This document shows positions 1-8,120 of a stretch of DNA of 61,384 nucleotides, piece after piece. Every line of letters begins with the position of its first letter. Position 1 is the stretch's first letter. The position numbers and the translations under genes were made by a program. The stretch is from Pseudomonas psychrophila HA-4 (GTDB taxonomy: Bacteria > Pseudomonadota > Gammaproteobacteria > Pseudomonadales > Pseudomonadaceae), in assembly GCF_000282975.1 (NCBI RefSeq), contig NZ_ALJC01000143.1, positions 1 through 61,384 on the forward strand, given 5' to 3'. Below the pieces are notes generated by a model. The model searched no databases. It was not told the DNA's origin and saw only the letters and a list, made by a program, of their open reading frames with translations.

Positions 1-447
1 AACACCCTCGGCATTCCCCCCTTAAAAGGCGCGTCACCCACGCCCCATATTTGGATCTTCCCGCCAACCAAAAACGCCGACACCATCATCGTCAACCCGA
101 TCTACCCGCCGGATTACAAGGACTTCATTCTTGTGTTCCCGGCTGATTCGGGGGTCTTGCCGCTTTATATTGTTTTGAATGTGCCGGGGCACAAATACTA
201 TCCAACTCCAAAAGGCCCTTTAATCGCCTTTCCTGATGCAATCCGTGGGCGTTCAAAAACATCCCTTCAGGGGGGTGGTGGACTTCGTCCAAGATGGAAT
301 GACCCATCAGGCGATTTTTATGAGTGGGACAGACAGCATGGAGCGTTAGAGAAATACAACAAGCGCGGGAAGCATTTGGGTGAATTTGATCCAAATACTG
401 GCGAACAAACAAAACCTGCTGATAAGACCCGGAGGGTTGAACCATGA
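1..447 (+). CDS. S-type pyocin, C-terminal part, with colicin-E3-like rRNase domain (5' end outside window)
   Basis: The frame is open from base 1, so the start lies upstream. The first ~60 residues (IWIFPPTKNADTIIVNP, then ILVFPADSGV and PLYIVLNVPG) look like the S-type pyocin translocation region. The rest resembles the cytotoxic domain of colicin E3/cloacin DF13: GHKYYPTPKG, GRSKTSLQGGGG, then EWDRQHGALE, HLGEFDPNTG and a terminal basic stretch. In colicin E3 the catalytic residues are Asp, His and Glu of EWDSQHGELE plus a C-terminal Arg; the same D, H, E (codons at 328, 337, 349) and a late Arg are present. The expected action is cleavage of 16S rRNA at the decoding site of competitor ribosomes, as proposed for pyocin S6. 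The stop overlaps the next ATG (ATGA), as expected for a toxin-immunity pair. Receptor specificity cannot be read because the N-terminus is missing. Confidence 0.9.
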   Translation, partial: NTLGIPPLKGASPTPHIWIFPPTKNADTIIVNPIYPPDYKDFILVFPADSGVLPLYIVLNVPGHKYYPTPKGPLIAFPDAIRGRSKTSLQGGGGLRPRWNDPSGDFYEWDRQHGALEKYNKRGKHLGEFDPNTGEQTKPADKTRRVEP

Positions 448-674
448 TTTTTTTAATAATGGGTTTTCAGGAAGATAAAGACGACATAGTTTACGAAAAA
501 AAAATCGATCTATGCGTTTCTGAGTTAATGCCTATTATGCATTGGGCTGAAAGTACTGATTGTATCGGCGCGGATTTTCCACTCTCACCCGATCAAGCAG
601 CGCATATCGCGTCGCTTGCCTTAATAGAACTTCCGAATAATTTAGACTTGTACCTTGCGCATTATGCAAGCTAA
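444..674 (+). CDS. small acidic protein, probable immunity protein to the upstream pyocin (copy 1)
   Basis: The product is 76 aa and acidic, translationally coupled to the toxin by an ATGA overlap, with an SD GGAGG at 431-435. Position and size fit a bacteriocin immunity protein that binds the rRNase domain in the producing cell. I do not recognise it as a named family from sequence alone. It aligns along its length with the next gene product: F near position 8, an acidic-Ile-x-x-Cys stretch, IM-x-W, then L-x-x-DQ-x-x-x-I-x-x-L and an aromatic/Leu-rich C-terminus ending near LAHY. The two therefore look like diverged duplicates. The region is visibly richer in A+T than the core genes. Which of the two copies neutralises this toxin cannot be decided here. 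Confidence 0.7.
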   Translation: MIFLIMGFQEDKDDIVYEKKIDLCVSELMPIMHWAESTDCIGADFPLSPDQAAHIASLALIELPNNLDLYLAHYAS

Positions 675-719
675 GAATTTAAATGTTGGAACTGTCGCAC
701 GCAGCAGGGGAGTTTAGCC

Positions 720-941
720 ATGAAATACGTAGTAGAGGCCTTTGACAAAACAACTGAGCTACTGGCTTTCGAGGTTGCAATACCTGCGTGCTACGACATC
801 GAAGTAAAGAAAATTATGGAATGGACAACTGAGCAGCAGGGGCGGGAAGGATACGACCTCAGGGCTGATCAACTAATAGCCCTAAGCAAACTGGTGGGCA
901 AGCCATTCGACTACCAAGTTTCATTTAACTATAAACGTTAG
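720..941 (+). CDS. small protein, second immunity-like gene (copy 2)
   Basis: The product is 73 aa with SD AGGGGAG at 706-712. It shares spacing and key residues with the 444-674 product (IPAC versus IDLC, IMEW versus IMHW, LRADQ versus LSPDQ), which suggests a tandem duplication followed by divergence. Its N-terminus EAFDKTTE and C-terminus YQVSFNYKR recall the ends of colicin E3 immunity (WFDKSTE near the start, YFVSFDYRDGDW at the end), so it may be the cognate partner of the E3-type domain. That is inference from short motifs. It could also protect against a different toxin variant. It is probably cotranscribed with the pyocin and its first immunity-like gene and is followed by a hairpin. 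Confidence 0.68.
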   Translation: MKYVVEAFDKTTELLAFEVAIPACYDIEVKKIMEWTTEQQGREGYDLRADQLIALSKLVGKPFDYQVSFNYKR

Positions 942-950
942 CGCTTTATG

Positions 951-973
951 ACATGCCGGGTAGGCCGGCATGT
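951..973 (+). terminator. hairpin after pyocin/immunity cluster
   Basis: Perfect 9-bp inverted repeat (ACATGCCGG / CCGGCATGT) with a 5-nt loop, followed by TGTTT. It lies between the convergent immunity gene and gshA and is a plausible terminator, although the T tract is short. Confidence 0.5.
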
Positions 974-1005
974 TGTTTACTTCAAGCGCTACGGTGCGTC
1001 ACGCC

Positions 1006-2604
1006 TCAGTAACTGATCGACAAAATACTCGCCTGATACGACGCGACAAACAGGTCGAAATCGCCTTCTTCTACCTTTTCAGTCTCGGCTTGTTCATGCA
1101 GTGACTGGCGGGCTTTTTCTTCGAAGGCGGCTTGGTCTTCGGCGCTCAGCGGTTCGCTGCGAAAGTACTCGGCGTGGGCCTGGCTCTGGCGCATGGAGAA
1201 CTGGGCGAAGCTTTCTTTGTGTTCGATCATGCTGGCCAGGACTTTGGCTGATGGGGTCAGCGAGACGTTCTGGACCTTGGCGAACTGTTCGTCCAGCGCT
1301 TTGCTGTGGGCGTCACCGCCGTGGCTTTGGTCGAGCAGCGCGGCCAGAGGCGCGATTTTTTCCAGCAGTTCTGCCGCCCATTCCTTCAGGTCGACCGCTT
1401 GGCCATCGCGCTGCAATTGCAGCCCCGGACGACGACCTTCCTTGACCACGCTCAGGAAGTTGGACGTGCAATGACCGCATTCGATGTTCTCAAATTGCGG
1501 GCTGTCTTGCAGCGCGCAATACAGCAGGAAGGCATCCAGGAAGCGAGCTTCCGGCAAGTCGATGCCGACCGGCATGAACGGGTTGATGTCGAGTAAACGG
1601 ACTTCAACGTACTGCACCCCACGCGAGACCAATGCCTGGATCGGACGCTCGCCGGTGTAGGTCACCCGCTTGGGGCGTATGTTGGAGTAGTACTCGTTTT
1701 CAATTTGCAGGATGTTGGTGTTCAGTTGCACCCATTCGCCATCTTTGTGCGTGCCGATTTCAACATACGGCGCGTATGGCGTGGCCACAGCCTTACGCAA
1801 GCTGTCGGTGTAGCTGTCGAGGTTGTTGTAGCACGGCGTAAGGCCGGCCTGGGCGTTGCTCTGGTAACCCAAGTCGCTCATGCGCAGGCTGGTGGCATAC
1901 GGCAGGTAGAGCGTGTCGGCGTCCAGTTGCTCCAACTGGTGCGAACGGCCACGCAAGAAGCCAGCATCCAGCGCAGGCGAAGCGCCGAATAGGTACATCA
2001 GCAACCAGCTGTAGCGACGGAAGTTACGAATCAGCGCGATGTAGGCGTCTGATTGGTAATCGCGGTCGGTGCCGACAAAACCTTCAGCTTGCTTGAGTAC
2101 AGGCCACAGGGCTTCGGGCAGGGAAAAGTTGTAGTGGATCCCGGCGATGCACTGCATGGTCTTGCCGTAACGCAGGGCCAGGCCTTTGCGGTACACGTAC
2201 TTGAGCTGGCCGATGTTGGAGGTGCCGTAATAGGCAATCGGGATGTCTTCTTCGGCCGGCAACGGACACGGCATCGAAGGGCTCCACAGGTACTCGTTGC
2301 CGAGTTTGCTGTAGGCAAAACGATGAATCTTGTCGAGGCTGGCCAGCGTGTCCGCAGGGTCGGGCAGGGCCGGGGTAATAAACTCCAGCAGCGACTCGGA
2401 ATAGTCAGTGGTGATTTGGTCGTTGGTCAGGGCCGAACCCAGCTCTTCGGGGTGCGGTGTCTGCGCCAGGCGTGCATCGCCCGTGACGCGCAGGCATTCG
2501 CGCTCGATACCGTGCAGGCACTGCTCGAGCAGAGTGAGGTTGGCGCGCTCGCCGAGCAGAGCCAGGCGGCGGTTGAGAAGTTCGCTCAAGTTGGATTCCT
2601 TCAC
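1006..2604 (-). CDS. gshA: glutamate-cysteine ligase
   Basis: Cytoplasmic enzyme that makes gamma-glutamylcysteine from glutamate, cysteine and ATP, the first step of glutathione synthesis. The 532-aa length fits the gammaproteobacterial type 1 family. Recognisable blocks are an N-terminal GIERECLRV, then TTDYSESLLEFITP, GIHYNFSLP in the first third and ENEYYSNIRPKR with VEVRLLD in the middle, which carry the metal/ATP and substrate-binding residues of this family. The gene is monocistronic by appearance: the next gene upstream ends about 180 bases away, with a strong hairpin between. No defects are seen. Confidence 0.97.
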   Translation of the reverse strand: MKESNLSELLNRRLALLGERANLTLLEQCLHGIERECLRVTGDARLAQTPHPEELGSALTNDQITTDYSESLLEFITPALPDPADTLASLDKIHRFAYSKLGNEYLWSPSMPCPLPAEEDIPIAYYGTSNIGQLKYVYRKGLALRYGKTMQCIAGIHYNFSLPEALWPVLKQAEGFVGTDRDYQSDAYIALIRNFRRYSWLLMYLFGASPALDAGFLRGRSHQLEQLDADTLYLPYATSLRMSDLGYQSNAQAGLTPCYNNLDSYTDSLRKAVATPYAPYVEIGTHKDGEWVQLNTNILQIENEYYSNIRPKRVTYTGERPIQALVSRGVQYVEVRLLDINPFMPVGIDLPEARFLDAFLLYCALQDSPQFENIECGHCTSNFLSVVKEGRRPGLQLQRDGQAVDLKEWAAELLEKIAPLAALLDQSHGGDAHSKALDEQFAKVQNVSLTPSAKVLASMIEHKESFAQFSMRQSQAHAEYFRSEPLSAEDQAAFEEKARQSLHEQAETEKVEEGDFDLFVASYQASILSISY

Positions 2605-2733
2605 GCGTCAGTCGCCCCAATATGGGGGTGGTCAGGACGGTCTACAAGGGTGAAGTTGAAACTGGCGTGGTCGCCTGGCTTTGTCGGTATTGCTGGGCTT
2701 CGTCCCTGTTCCGGTTTTTGGCGCTCCAAGCGC

Positions 2734-2763
2734 ATTTCGGCACTGCGTGTGCAGTGCCGAAAT
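2734..2763. repeat. perfect 13-bp inverted repeat between thioesterase gene and gshA
   Basis: Arms ATTTCGGCACTGC (2734-2746) and GCAGTGCCGAAAT (2751-2763) flank a GTGT loop. It sits 3' of the tex-thioesterase operon and 5' of gshA on the minus strand. There is no T tract on either side, so it may be an RNA-end stabiliser, weak terminator or protein-binding palindrome. Confidence 0.55.
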
Positions 2764-2786
2764 TAACTCAAATGACCTAATGACCG

Positions 2787-3170
2787 CTACAGGAGAGCGA
2801 ACGTGCCTTGCGCTTTTGCGACCAGTTTGTCGCCTTGCATCACGTCAGCTTCGACGACAAACGTACGTCGGCCCGGGTGAATGACGTTGGCGATGCACAG
2901 CACTTCGCCTTCCGACACTGACCTCAAGTAGTTAATTTTGCACTCGATGGTCACGCTTTGTCGGTCAAAACCATGGGCGCCGGAGCAGGCCAGGCCCATG
3001 GTGATGTCGACCAAGCTGAATAAAACCCCGCCGTGCATTTTGCCGCCGCGATTGCGCAGGTGGGGCTCCAGGCTAAGCGCAACCTGCGCTTTGCCGTCTT
3101 CCACAGACTGCACGCGGCAGCCAATCAAGTGGCTGAAGGCGCTTTCGGCTAAGCCGTCGGGGATCGCCAT
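2787..3170 (-). CDS. PaaI-family hotdog-fold thioesterase
   Basis: 127-aa hotdog protein. The motif RNRGGKMHGGVLFSLVD is the catalytic signature of PaaI/YbgC-like acyl-CoA thioesterases (HGG with a downstream Asp in the hot-dog helix). The likely reaction is hydrolysis of an acyl- or aryl-CoA thioester in the cytoplasm; the substrate cannot be inferred. Its ATG overlaps the tex stop by one base (TAATG), so it is translationally coupled to tex and sits in the same operon. Confidence 0.9.
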   Translation of the reverse strand: MAIPDGLAESAFSHLIGCRVQSVEDGKAQVALSLEPHLRNRGGKMHGGVLFSLVDITMGLACSGAHGFDRQSVTIECKINYLRSVSEGEVLCIANVIHPGRRTFVVEADVMQGDKLVAKAQGTFALL

Positions 3171-5491
3171 TAGCGTTTCTTCAACTGTTTAGCGTTGGCA
3201 AACAGCGAAGCCATCGCGTTGTTGCTCGGCGCAGCGGCAACAGTTTCTTTGCGTGGAGCGGTGTTTTGCTGACGCGGGGCTGAGCCTGGGCGTGCGCCGC
3301 GAGCACCGTCGATTTTCTCGCCGGGGGTATCGCTCATGCGCATCGACAGGCCAACGCGTTTGCGTGGGATGTCAATTTCCATGACTTTGACCTTAACCAC
3401 ATCACCGGCTTTAACCGCTTCACGCGGGTCTTTGATGAACTTCTCGGACAATGCCGAGATGTGCACCAAGCCATCCTGGTGTACACCGATATCGACGAAA
3501 GCACCGAAGTTGGTCACGTTGGTCACGACGCCTTCGAGGATCATGCCCAGTTGCAGGTCTTTGAGGTCTTCGACGCCTTCTTGGAACTCGGCGGTTTTGA
3601 ACTCTGGACGCGGGTCACGGCCCGGTTTTTCAAGTTCTTGCAGAATGTCGGTAACGGTCGGCAGGCCGAAGGTTTCGTCGGTGAATTTCTTCGGATCCAG
3701 GCGCTTTAGAAAGCCCGCGTCGCCGATCAGCGAGCGAATGTCGCGCTCGGTGTCCGAGGCAATACGTTTCACCAGCGGGTAGGCTTCCGGGTGAACGGCC
3801 GAGGCGTCGAGCGGGTTGTCGCCGTTCATTACGCGCAAGAAACCGGCAGCCTGTTCGAAGGTTTTTTCGCCCAAGCGGCTGACTTTTTTCAGCGCCGCGC
3901 GGGTTTTGAACGCACCGTTTTCATCGCGATGGCTCACGATGTTTTGCGCCAAGGTGGCATTGAGGCCGGAGATGCGGGCCAGCAGCGCCACCGAGGCGGT
4001 GTTCACGTCTACGCCTACGGCGTTTACGCAGTCTTCAACCACTGCGTCCAGGCCGCGTGCCAGTTTGAGCTGGGACACGTCGTGCTGGTATTGGCCGACA
4101 CCAATCGACTTCGGATCGATTTTTACCAGCTCGGCCAGTGGGTCTTGCAGGCGGCGGGCAATCGATACCGCACCACGGATCGACACGTCGAGGTCTGGGA
4201 ATTCTTTGGCTGCCAGTTCAGACGCCGAGTACACCGAAGCGCCCGCCTCAGAGACCATCACTTTGGTGACTTTCAGCGCTGGGTATTTTTTGATCAGGTC
4301 AATCACCAGCTTGTCGCTTTCGCGGCTCGCGGTACCGTTGCCGATGGCGACCAGTTCAACCGAGTGTTTGGCGCACAGGGCGGCCATGACGGCGATGGTC
4401 TGGTCCCACTTGTTGTGTGGCACGTGCGGGTACACGGTGGCGTGTTCGAGCAGTTTGCCAGTGGCATCAACTACAGCGATTTTGCAGCCGGTGCGCAGGC
4501 CCGGGTCCAGACCCAAAGTGGCACGCGGGCCAGCAGGTGCGGCCAGCAGCAGGTCGTGCAGGTTGTGGGCGAACACGTTGATGGCTTCGGTTTCGGCCGC
4601 GTCTCGCAGTTCACCCAGCAGGTCGGTTTCGAGGTGGGTGTAGAGCTTGACCTTCCAGGTCCAGCGCACCACTTCAGCGAGCCATTTGTCTGCCGGGCGG
4701 TTTTGATTTTCCAGGCCGAAGCGCTGGGCAATCATCATTTCGCCAGGGTGCATGCTGCCCGGTAGTTCTTCACCCACCTTGAGCGAAGAGCTGAGAATAC
4801 CTTCGTTGCGGCCACGGAAAATGGCCAGTGCGCGGTGCGACGGCATGCTTTTGAGCGGCTCGTCGTGTTCGAAATAATCGCGGAACTTGGCGCCTTCTTC
4901 TTCTTTGCCCGCAATAACTCGGGCGCTGAGGGTGGCTTCCTGCTTCAAGAAGCTGCGCAGTTTATCCAGCAGGCTGGCGTCTTCAGCGAAGCGCTCCATG
5001 AGGATGTACTTGGCGCCATCCAGAGCGGCCTTGATGTCTGCGAAGCCTTTTTCGGCGTCAACAAAGCGGGCGGCTTCGGTTTCCGGGCTCAGGCTAGGGT
5101 CGTTGAACAGGCCGTCGGCCAGCTCACCGAGGCCAGCTTCAAGGGCGATCTGGCCCTTGGTGCGACGTTTTTGCTTGTAGGGCAGGTACAAGTCTTCGAG
5201 GCGGGTCTTGGTGTCGGCGAGTTTGATGTCGCGTGCCAACTCAGGGGTCAATTTGCCTTGTTCTTCGATGCTGGCGAGGATGCTAATGCGCCGTTCGTCG
5301 AGTTCACGCAAGTAGCGTAGGCGTTCTTCCAGGTGACGTAATTGGGTGTCATCCAGGCTGCCTGTCACTTCCTTACGGTAGCGAGAGATGAAGGGTACGG
5401 TGGAGCCTTCATCCAGAAGAGCGACGGCCGCTTCGACCTGCTGCGGGCGCACGCCAAGTTCTTCGGCAATGCGGCTGTTGATGCTGTCCAT
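3170..5491 (-). CDS. tex: Tex-family RNA-binding transcription accessory protein
   Basis: 773-aa Tex homologue, the expected length. Order of parts: N-terminal helical region, YqgF/RNase-H-like domain around residues 320-460 (LGLDPGLRTGCKIAVVD), helix-hairpin-helix repeats around 480-570 (VGVDVNTAS, ISGLNATLAQNIV), and an S1 RNA-binding domain at about 650-718 (GMILEGVVTNVTNFGAFVDIG). A basic, low-complexity tail follows. In Pseudomonas and Bordetella Tex binds nucleic acid and affects transcription of toxin and other genes; the exact role is unsettled. A 14-bp hairpin lies in its 5' leader (5518-5553). The downstream thioesterase gene is coupled to it. Confidence 0.97.
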   Translation of the reverse strand: MDSINSRIAEELGVRPQQVEAAVALLDEGSTVPFISRYRKEVTGSLDDTQLRHLEERLRYLRELDERRISILASIEEQGKLTPELARDIKLADTKTRLEDLYLPYKQKRRTKGQIALEAGLGELADGLFNDPSLSPETEAARFVDAEKGFADIKAALDGAKYILMERFAEDASLLDKLRSFLKQEATLSARVIAGKEEEGAKFRDYFEHDEPLKSMPSHRALAIFRGRNEGILSSSLKVGEELPGSMHPGEMMIAQRFGLENQNRPADKWLAEVVRWTWKVKLYTHLETDLLGELRDAAETEAINVFAHNLHDLLLAAPAGPRATLGLDPGLRTGCKIAVVDATGKLLEHATVYPHVPHNKWDQTIAVMAALCAKHSVELVAIGNGTASRESDKLVIDLIKKYPALKVTKVMVSEAGASVYSASELAAKEFPDLDVSIRGAVSIARRLQDPLAELVKIDPKSIGVGQYQHDVSQLKLARGLDAVVEDCVNAVGVDVNTASVALLARISGLNATLAQNIVSHRDENGAFKTRAALKKVSRLGEKTFEQAAGFLRVMNGDNPLDASAVHPEAYPLVKRIASDTERDIRSLIGDAGFLKRLDPKKFTDETFGLPTVTDILQELEKPGRDPRPEFKTAEFQEGVEDLKDLQLGMILEGVVTNVTNFGAFVDIGVHQDGLVHISALSEKFIKDPREAVKAGDVVKVKVMEIDIPRKRVGLSMRMSDTPGEKIDGARGARPGSAPRQQNTAPRKETVAAAPSNNAMASLFANAKQLKKR

Positions 5492-5847
5492 AAACCACCT
5501 GACAAATTGTGATGCAGCCTCGCAGGCCTGTTCTGTAAGGCTTGCGAGGCTGGTTGAGCGGCCCGGAGGGCGCCGCTACTGGGCCAAAAGGGCAGCCTGT
5601 TGACCCGTGAAATCAGCACATTACGCCAGCCGTTGAAAAAATAAATGCGGGCGCAATGTTTGAAAATCCGAGGTTGCCTGACACAAAAGGCGGCGCATTA
5701 TAACCAGCGTTCCCGGATTCAGGGGATTGCACGCTGTGTCCGCTATGAACTGTGTACTAGCCGCGCAGGAAAAATCTGCTAACAATGCACACGATGCGTA
5801 TAAGAGCAGCTAAGCCATAATGCGCGCCGAGATCACAGGAGCATCTA
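5492..5847. promoter_or_regulatory. divergent intergenic region between tex and ompR
   Basis: 356 bases without a gene. It holds a 14-bp stem (5518-5531 with 5540-5553, one G-U pair) that would lie in the tex leader, an A/T-rich central part (5635-5710) suited to divergent promoters, and a CATAAT-like -10 candidate at 5816-5821 for ompR. The ompR SD is AGGAGC, 8 bases before its ATG. No tRNA or small ORF was convincing. Confidence 0.45.
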
Positions 5848-6588
5848 ATGAGCAGCATTGCACAACCGGCTGAAGGCGAAAAAATTCTCATCGTTGATGA
5901 CGATCCAGGGCTGAGCAGCTTGCTGGAACGTTTCTTCGTCAGCAAGGGCTACCGCGCCCGTGCCGTGCCGAACGTCGAGCAAATGGACCGTTTGCTGGCT
6001 CGTGAGGTATTTAACCTTGTGGTACTGGACCTGATGCTACCCGGCGAAGACGGACTATCTGCGTGCCGCCGCTTGCGTGCCGCGGGTAATCGGGTGCCGA
6101 TCATCATGCTCACCGCCAAAGGTGACGAACTCAGCCGCATCAAAGGCCTGGAGCTTGGCGCTGATGATTACCTGGCCAAACCTTTCAACCCTGATGAACT
6201 GATGGCGCGCGTGCGCGCCGTGTTGCGTCGTCAGGCAGCCCCAGTGCCAGGCGCACCGGGCAGCGAAGACGAAAGCGTTACCTTTGGTGATTACGAGTTG
6301 TCATTAGCCACCCGCGAACTTAAGCGTGGTGATGAAGTGCACATGCTCACCACCGGTGAGTTTGCAGTGCTTAAAGCCTTGGTCATGCACGCTCGCGAGC
6401 CTTTGACCCGCGACAAGCTGATGAACCTGGCCCGTGGCCGTGAATGGGATGCACTGGAGCGTTCTATCGACGTTCAAATCTCCCGTCTGCGCCGCATGAT
6501 CGAACCCGATCCTTCCAAGCCACGCTATATCCAGACTGTCTGGGGCGTGGGTTATGTGTTCGTGCCAGATGGCAACGCAACCAAGTGA
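5848..6588 (+). CDS. ompR: two-component response regulator OmpR
   Basis: 246-aa OmpR/PhoB-type regulator. The receiver domain (about 10-125) has acidic pocket DDD at 17-19, phospho-acceptor Asp61 (VVLDLMLPGEDG), Thr89 and Lys111 (AKPF). The C-terminal winged-helix domain (about 145-240) ends with the usual RGREWDALERSIDVQISRLR and WGVGYVF signatures. It is phosphorylated by EnvZ, encoded 111 bases downstream, and adjusts gene expression to osmolarity or envelope state; its targets in Pseudomonas are less defined than in E. coli. Start supported by SD AGGAGC. Confidence 0.96.
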   Translation: MSSIAQPAEGEKILIVDDDPGLSSLLERFFVSKGYRARAVPNVEQMDRLLAREVFNLVVLDLMLPGEDGLSACRRLRAAGNRVPIIMLTAKGDELSRIKGLELGADDYLAKPFNPDELMARVRAVLRRQAAPVPGAPGSEDESVTFGDYELSLATRELKRGDEVHMLTTGEFAVLKALVMHAREPLTRDKLMNLARGREWDALERSIDVQISRLRRMIEPDPSKPRYIQTVWGVGYVFVPDGNATK

Positions 6589-6597
6589 TGGGTCATT

Positions 6598-6682
6598 TGT
6601 AGGAGCGAGTCACGCAGTTGCCTTCGGGTAGCCCAGTGACTCGCGATCCATTTTCTTGCGGGTCTTGGTACTCGCTCCTGCA
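6598..6682. repeat. REP-like inverted repeats in the ompR-envZ spacer
   Basis: TGTAGGAGCGAGT (6598-6610) and ACTCGCTCCTGCA (6670-6682) are inverted with one mismatch. A second, overlapping pairing is possible between GCGAGTCAC (6605-6613) and GTGACTCGC (6636-6644). The two structures are mutually exclusive and fill most of the spacer ahead of envZ. Confidence 0.7.
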
Positions 6683-6699
6683 AAGTGTAAACACCGTTT

Positions 6700-8013
6700 A
6701 TGAAAACCCCTCTGTGGTTCCCGCAAAGTTTCTTCTCCCGCACGCTCTGGCTGGTGCTCATCGTTGTGCTGTTCTCCAAGGCACTGACGCTGGTTTACCT
6801 GTTGATGAACGAAGACATGCTGGTCGACCGCCAATACAGTCACGGCGTGGGCTTGGTATTGCGCGCCTATTGGGCGGCCGATGAAGAAAACAGGGAAAAA
6901 ATTGCTGATGCGGCAACGCTGACCCGCGTGGTGGGCGGTGGCGTGCCCGAAGGCGAGCAACACTGGCCTTACAGTGAGATTTACGAGCGTCAGATGCAGG
7001 CCGAACTGGGTGCCGACACTGAAGTTCGTTTACGCATGCATTCACCTCCGGCGTTATGGGTCCGCGCCCCGAGTCTGGGCGATGGTTGGCTGAAAGTGCC
7101 GTTGTATCCGCACCCGCTGCGTGGGCAGAAAATATGGAGCGTGCTGGGGTGGTTCCTGGCCATTGGGTTGTTATCTACCGCGTCCGCGTGGATTTTCGTC
7201 AGCCAACTCAATCAGCCACTCAAGCGTTTGGTCTATGCGGCTAGGCAGTTAGGACAGGGGCGCAGTGTGCGTTTGCCGATCAGTGATACACCGAGCGAAA
7301 TGACGGAGGTGTACAGCGCTTTTAACCAAATGGCTGAAGACGTGGAACAGGCAGGCCGCGAACGTGAGTTGATGCTCGCTGGCGTGTCCCATGATTTACG
7401 AACCCCGCTGACCCGCCTGCGCTTGTCACTGGAATTGATGGGCAACCACAGCGACCTGACAGACGACATGGTGCGCGACATTGAAGACATGGACGCCATT
7501 CTTGACCAGTTTTTGGCGTTTATTCGGGACGGTCGCGATGAACCGGTCGAGGAAGTTGACCTGTGTGAATTGATCCGCGAAGTCGTAGCGCCCTATAACC
7601 AAAACGAAGAACAAGTGCGCTTGCGCCTACAGCCGATTCAGCCGTTTGCATTGCGTCGGGTCTCGATGAAACGTTTGCTTAATAACTTGATCGGCAACGC
7701 CTTGCACCATGCTGGCGATGACGTTGAAGTGGCGGCCTATGTGTCTGGAGATACCAGTGCGCCTTACGTGGTGCTGAGTGTGTTGGATCGGGGTGCGGGC
7801 ATTGACCCCTCCGAGCTTGAAGACATCTTCAACCCGTTCATTCGCGGTGACCGCGCTCGCGGCGGCAAGGGGACAGGCTTGGGGCTGGCGATCGTTAAAC
7901 GCATCGCCTCCATGCACGGCGGCAATGTTGAACTGCGTAACCGTGCGGGGGGTGGGCTTGAGGCAAGAGTGCGACTGCCACTGGGCCTGATGTTGCCAAG
8001 AGGAGCAGTTTAG
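6700..8013 (+). CDS. envZ: osmosensor histidine kinase EnvZ
   Basis: 437-aa inner-membrane sensor kinase. TM1 is at about 15-37 (LWLVLIVVLFSKALTLVYLL), the periplasmic part about 38-145, TM2 about 146-167 and HAMP about 168-220. The dimerisation H-box SHDLRTPLTR carries His231, followed by N-box (NNLIGNALHH), G1 (DRGAGI) and G2 (GTGLGLAIV). It phosphorylates and dephosphorylates OmpR, encoded just upstream. No convincing SD precedes the ATG and the spacer carries a REP-like double hairpin, so kinase levels may be set at RNA level. Confidence 0.95.
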   Translation: MKTPLWFPQSFFSRTLWLVLIVVLFSKALTLVYLLMNEDMLVDRQYSHGVGLVLRAYWAADEENREKIADAATLTRVVGGGVPEGEQHWPYSEIYERQMQAELGADTEVRLRMHSPPALWVRAPSLGDGWLKVPLYPHPLRGQKIWSVLGWFLAIGLLSTASAWIFVSQLNQPLKRLVYAARQLGQGRSVRLPISDTPSEMTEVYSAFNQMAEDVEQAGRERELMLAGVSHDLRTPLTRLRLSLELMGNHSDLTDDMVRDIEDMDAILDQFLAFIRDGRDEPVEEVDLCELIREVVAPYNQNEEQVRLRLQPIQPFALRRVSMKRLLNNLIGNALHHAGDDVEVAAYVSGDTSAPYVVLSVLDRGAGIDPSELEDIFNPFIRGDRARGGKGTGLGLAIVKRIASMHGGNVELRNRAGGGLEARVRLPLGLMLPRGAV

Positions 8014-8040
8014 GCGCTGTAGCGAGCTGCAAACGGCAAA

Positions 8041-8120
8041 CTTTTAGCGGCAAGTAAAGGCAAAAGCAGATCTGCCTTTTCCTTTACTTGCCGCTTGTAG
8101 CTAAAAGCTTGCTGCTGCTT
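8041..8120. repeat. hairpin repeat between convergent envZ and rimK
   Basis: A long imperfect palindrome (arms 8046-8070 and 8071-8095, two mismatched positions) beginning AGCGGCAAGTAAAGG, followed by an AAGCTTGCTGCTGCT tail. It is placed as a bidirectional terminator for envZ and rimK. A related copy lies at the 3' end of priA (51011-51079), sharing CTTTTAGC, GCCTTTACTTG and the AGCTTGC-GCTGCT tail, so this is a dispersed 3'-end repeat. Confidence 0.65.

Noticed and set aside
1..973. Prophage or tailocin remnant
   Set aside because: Only pyocin toxin and immunity-like genes are visible; no phage structural, lysis or integration genes.
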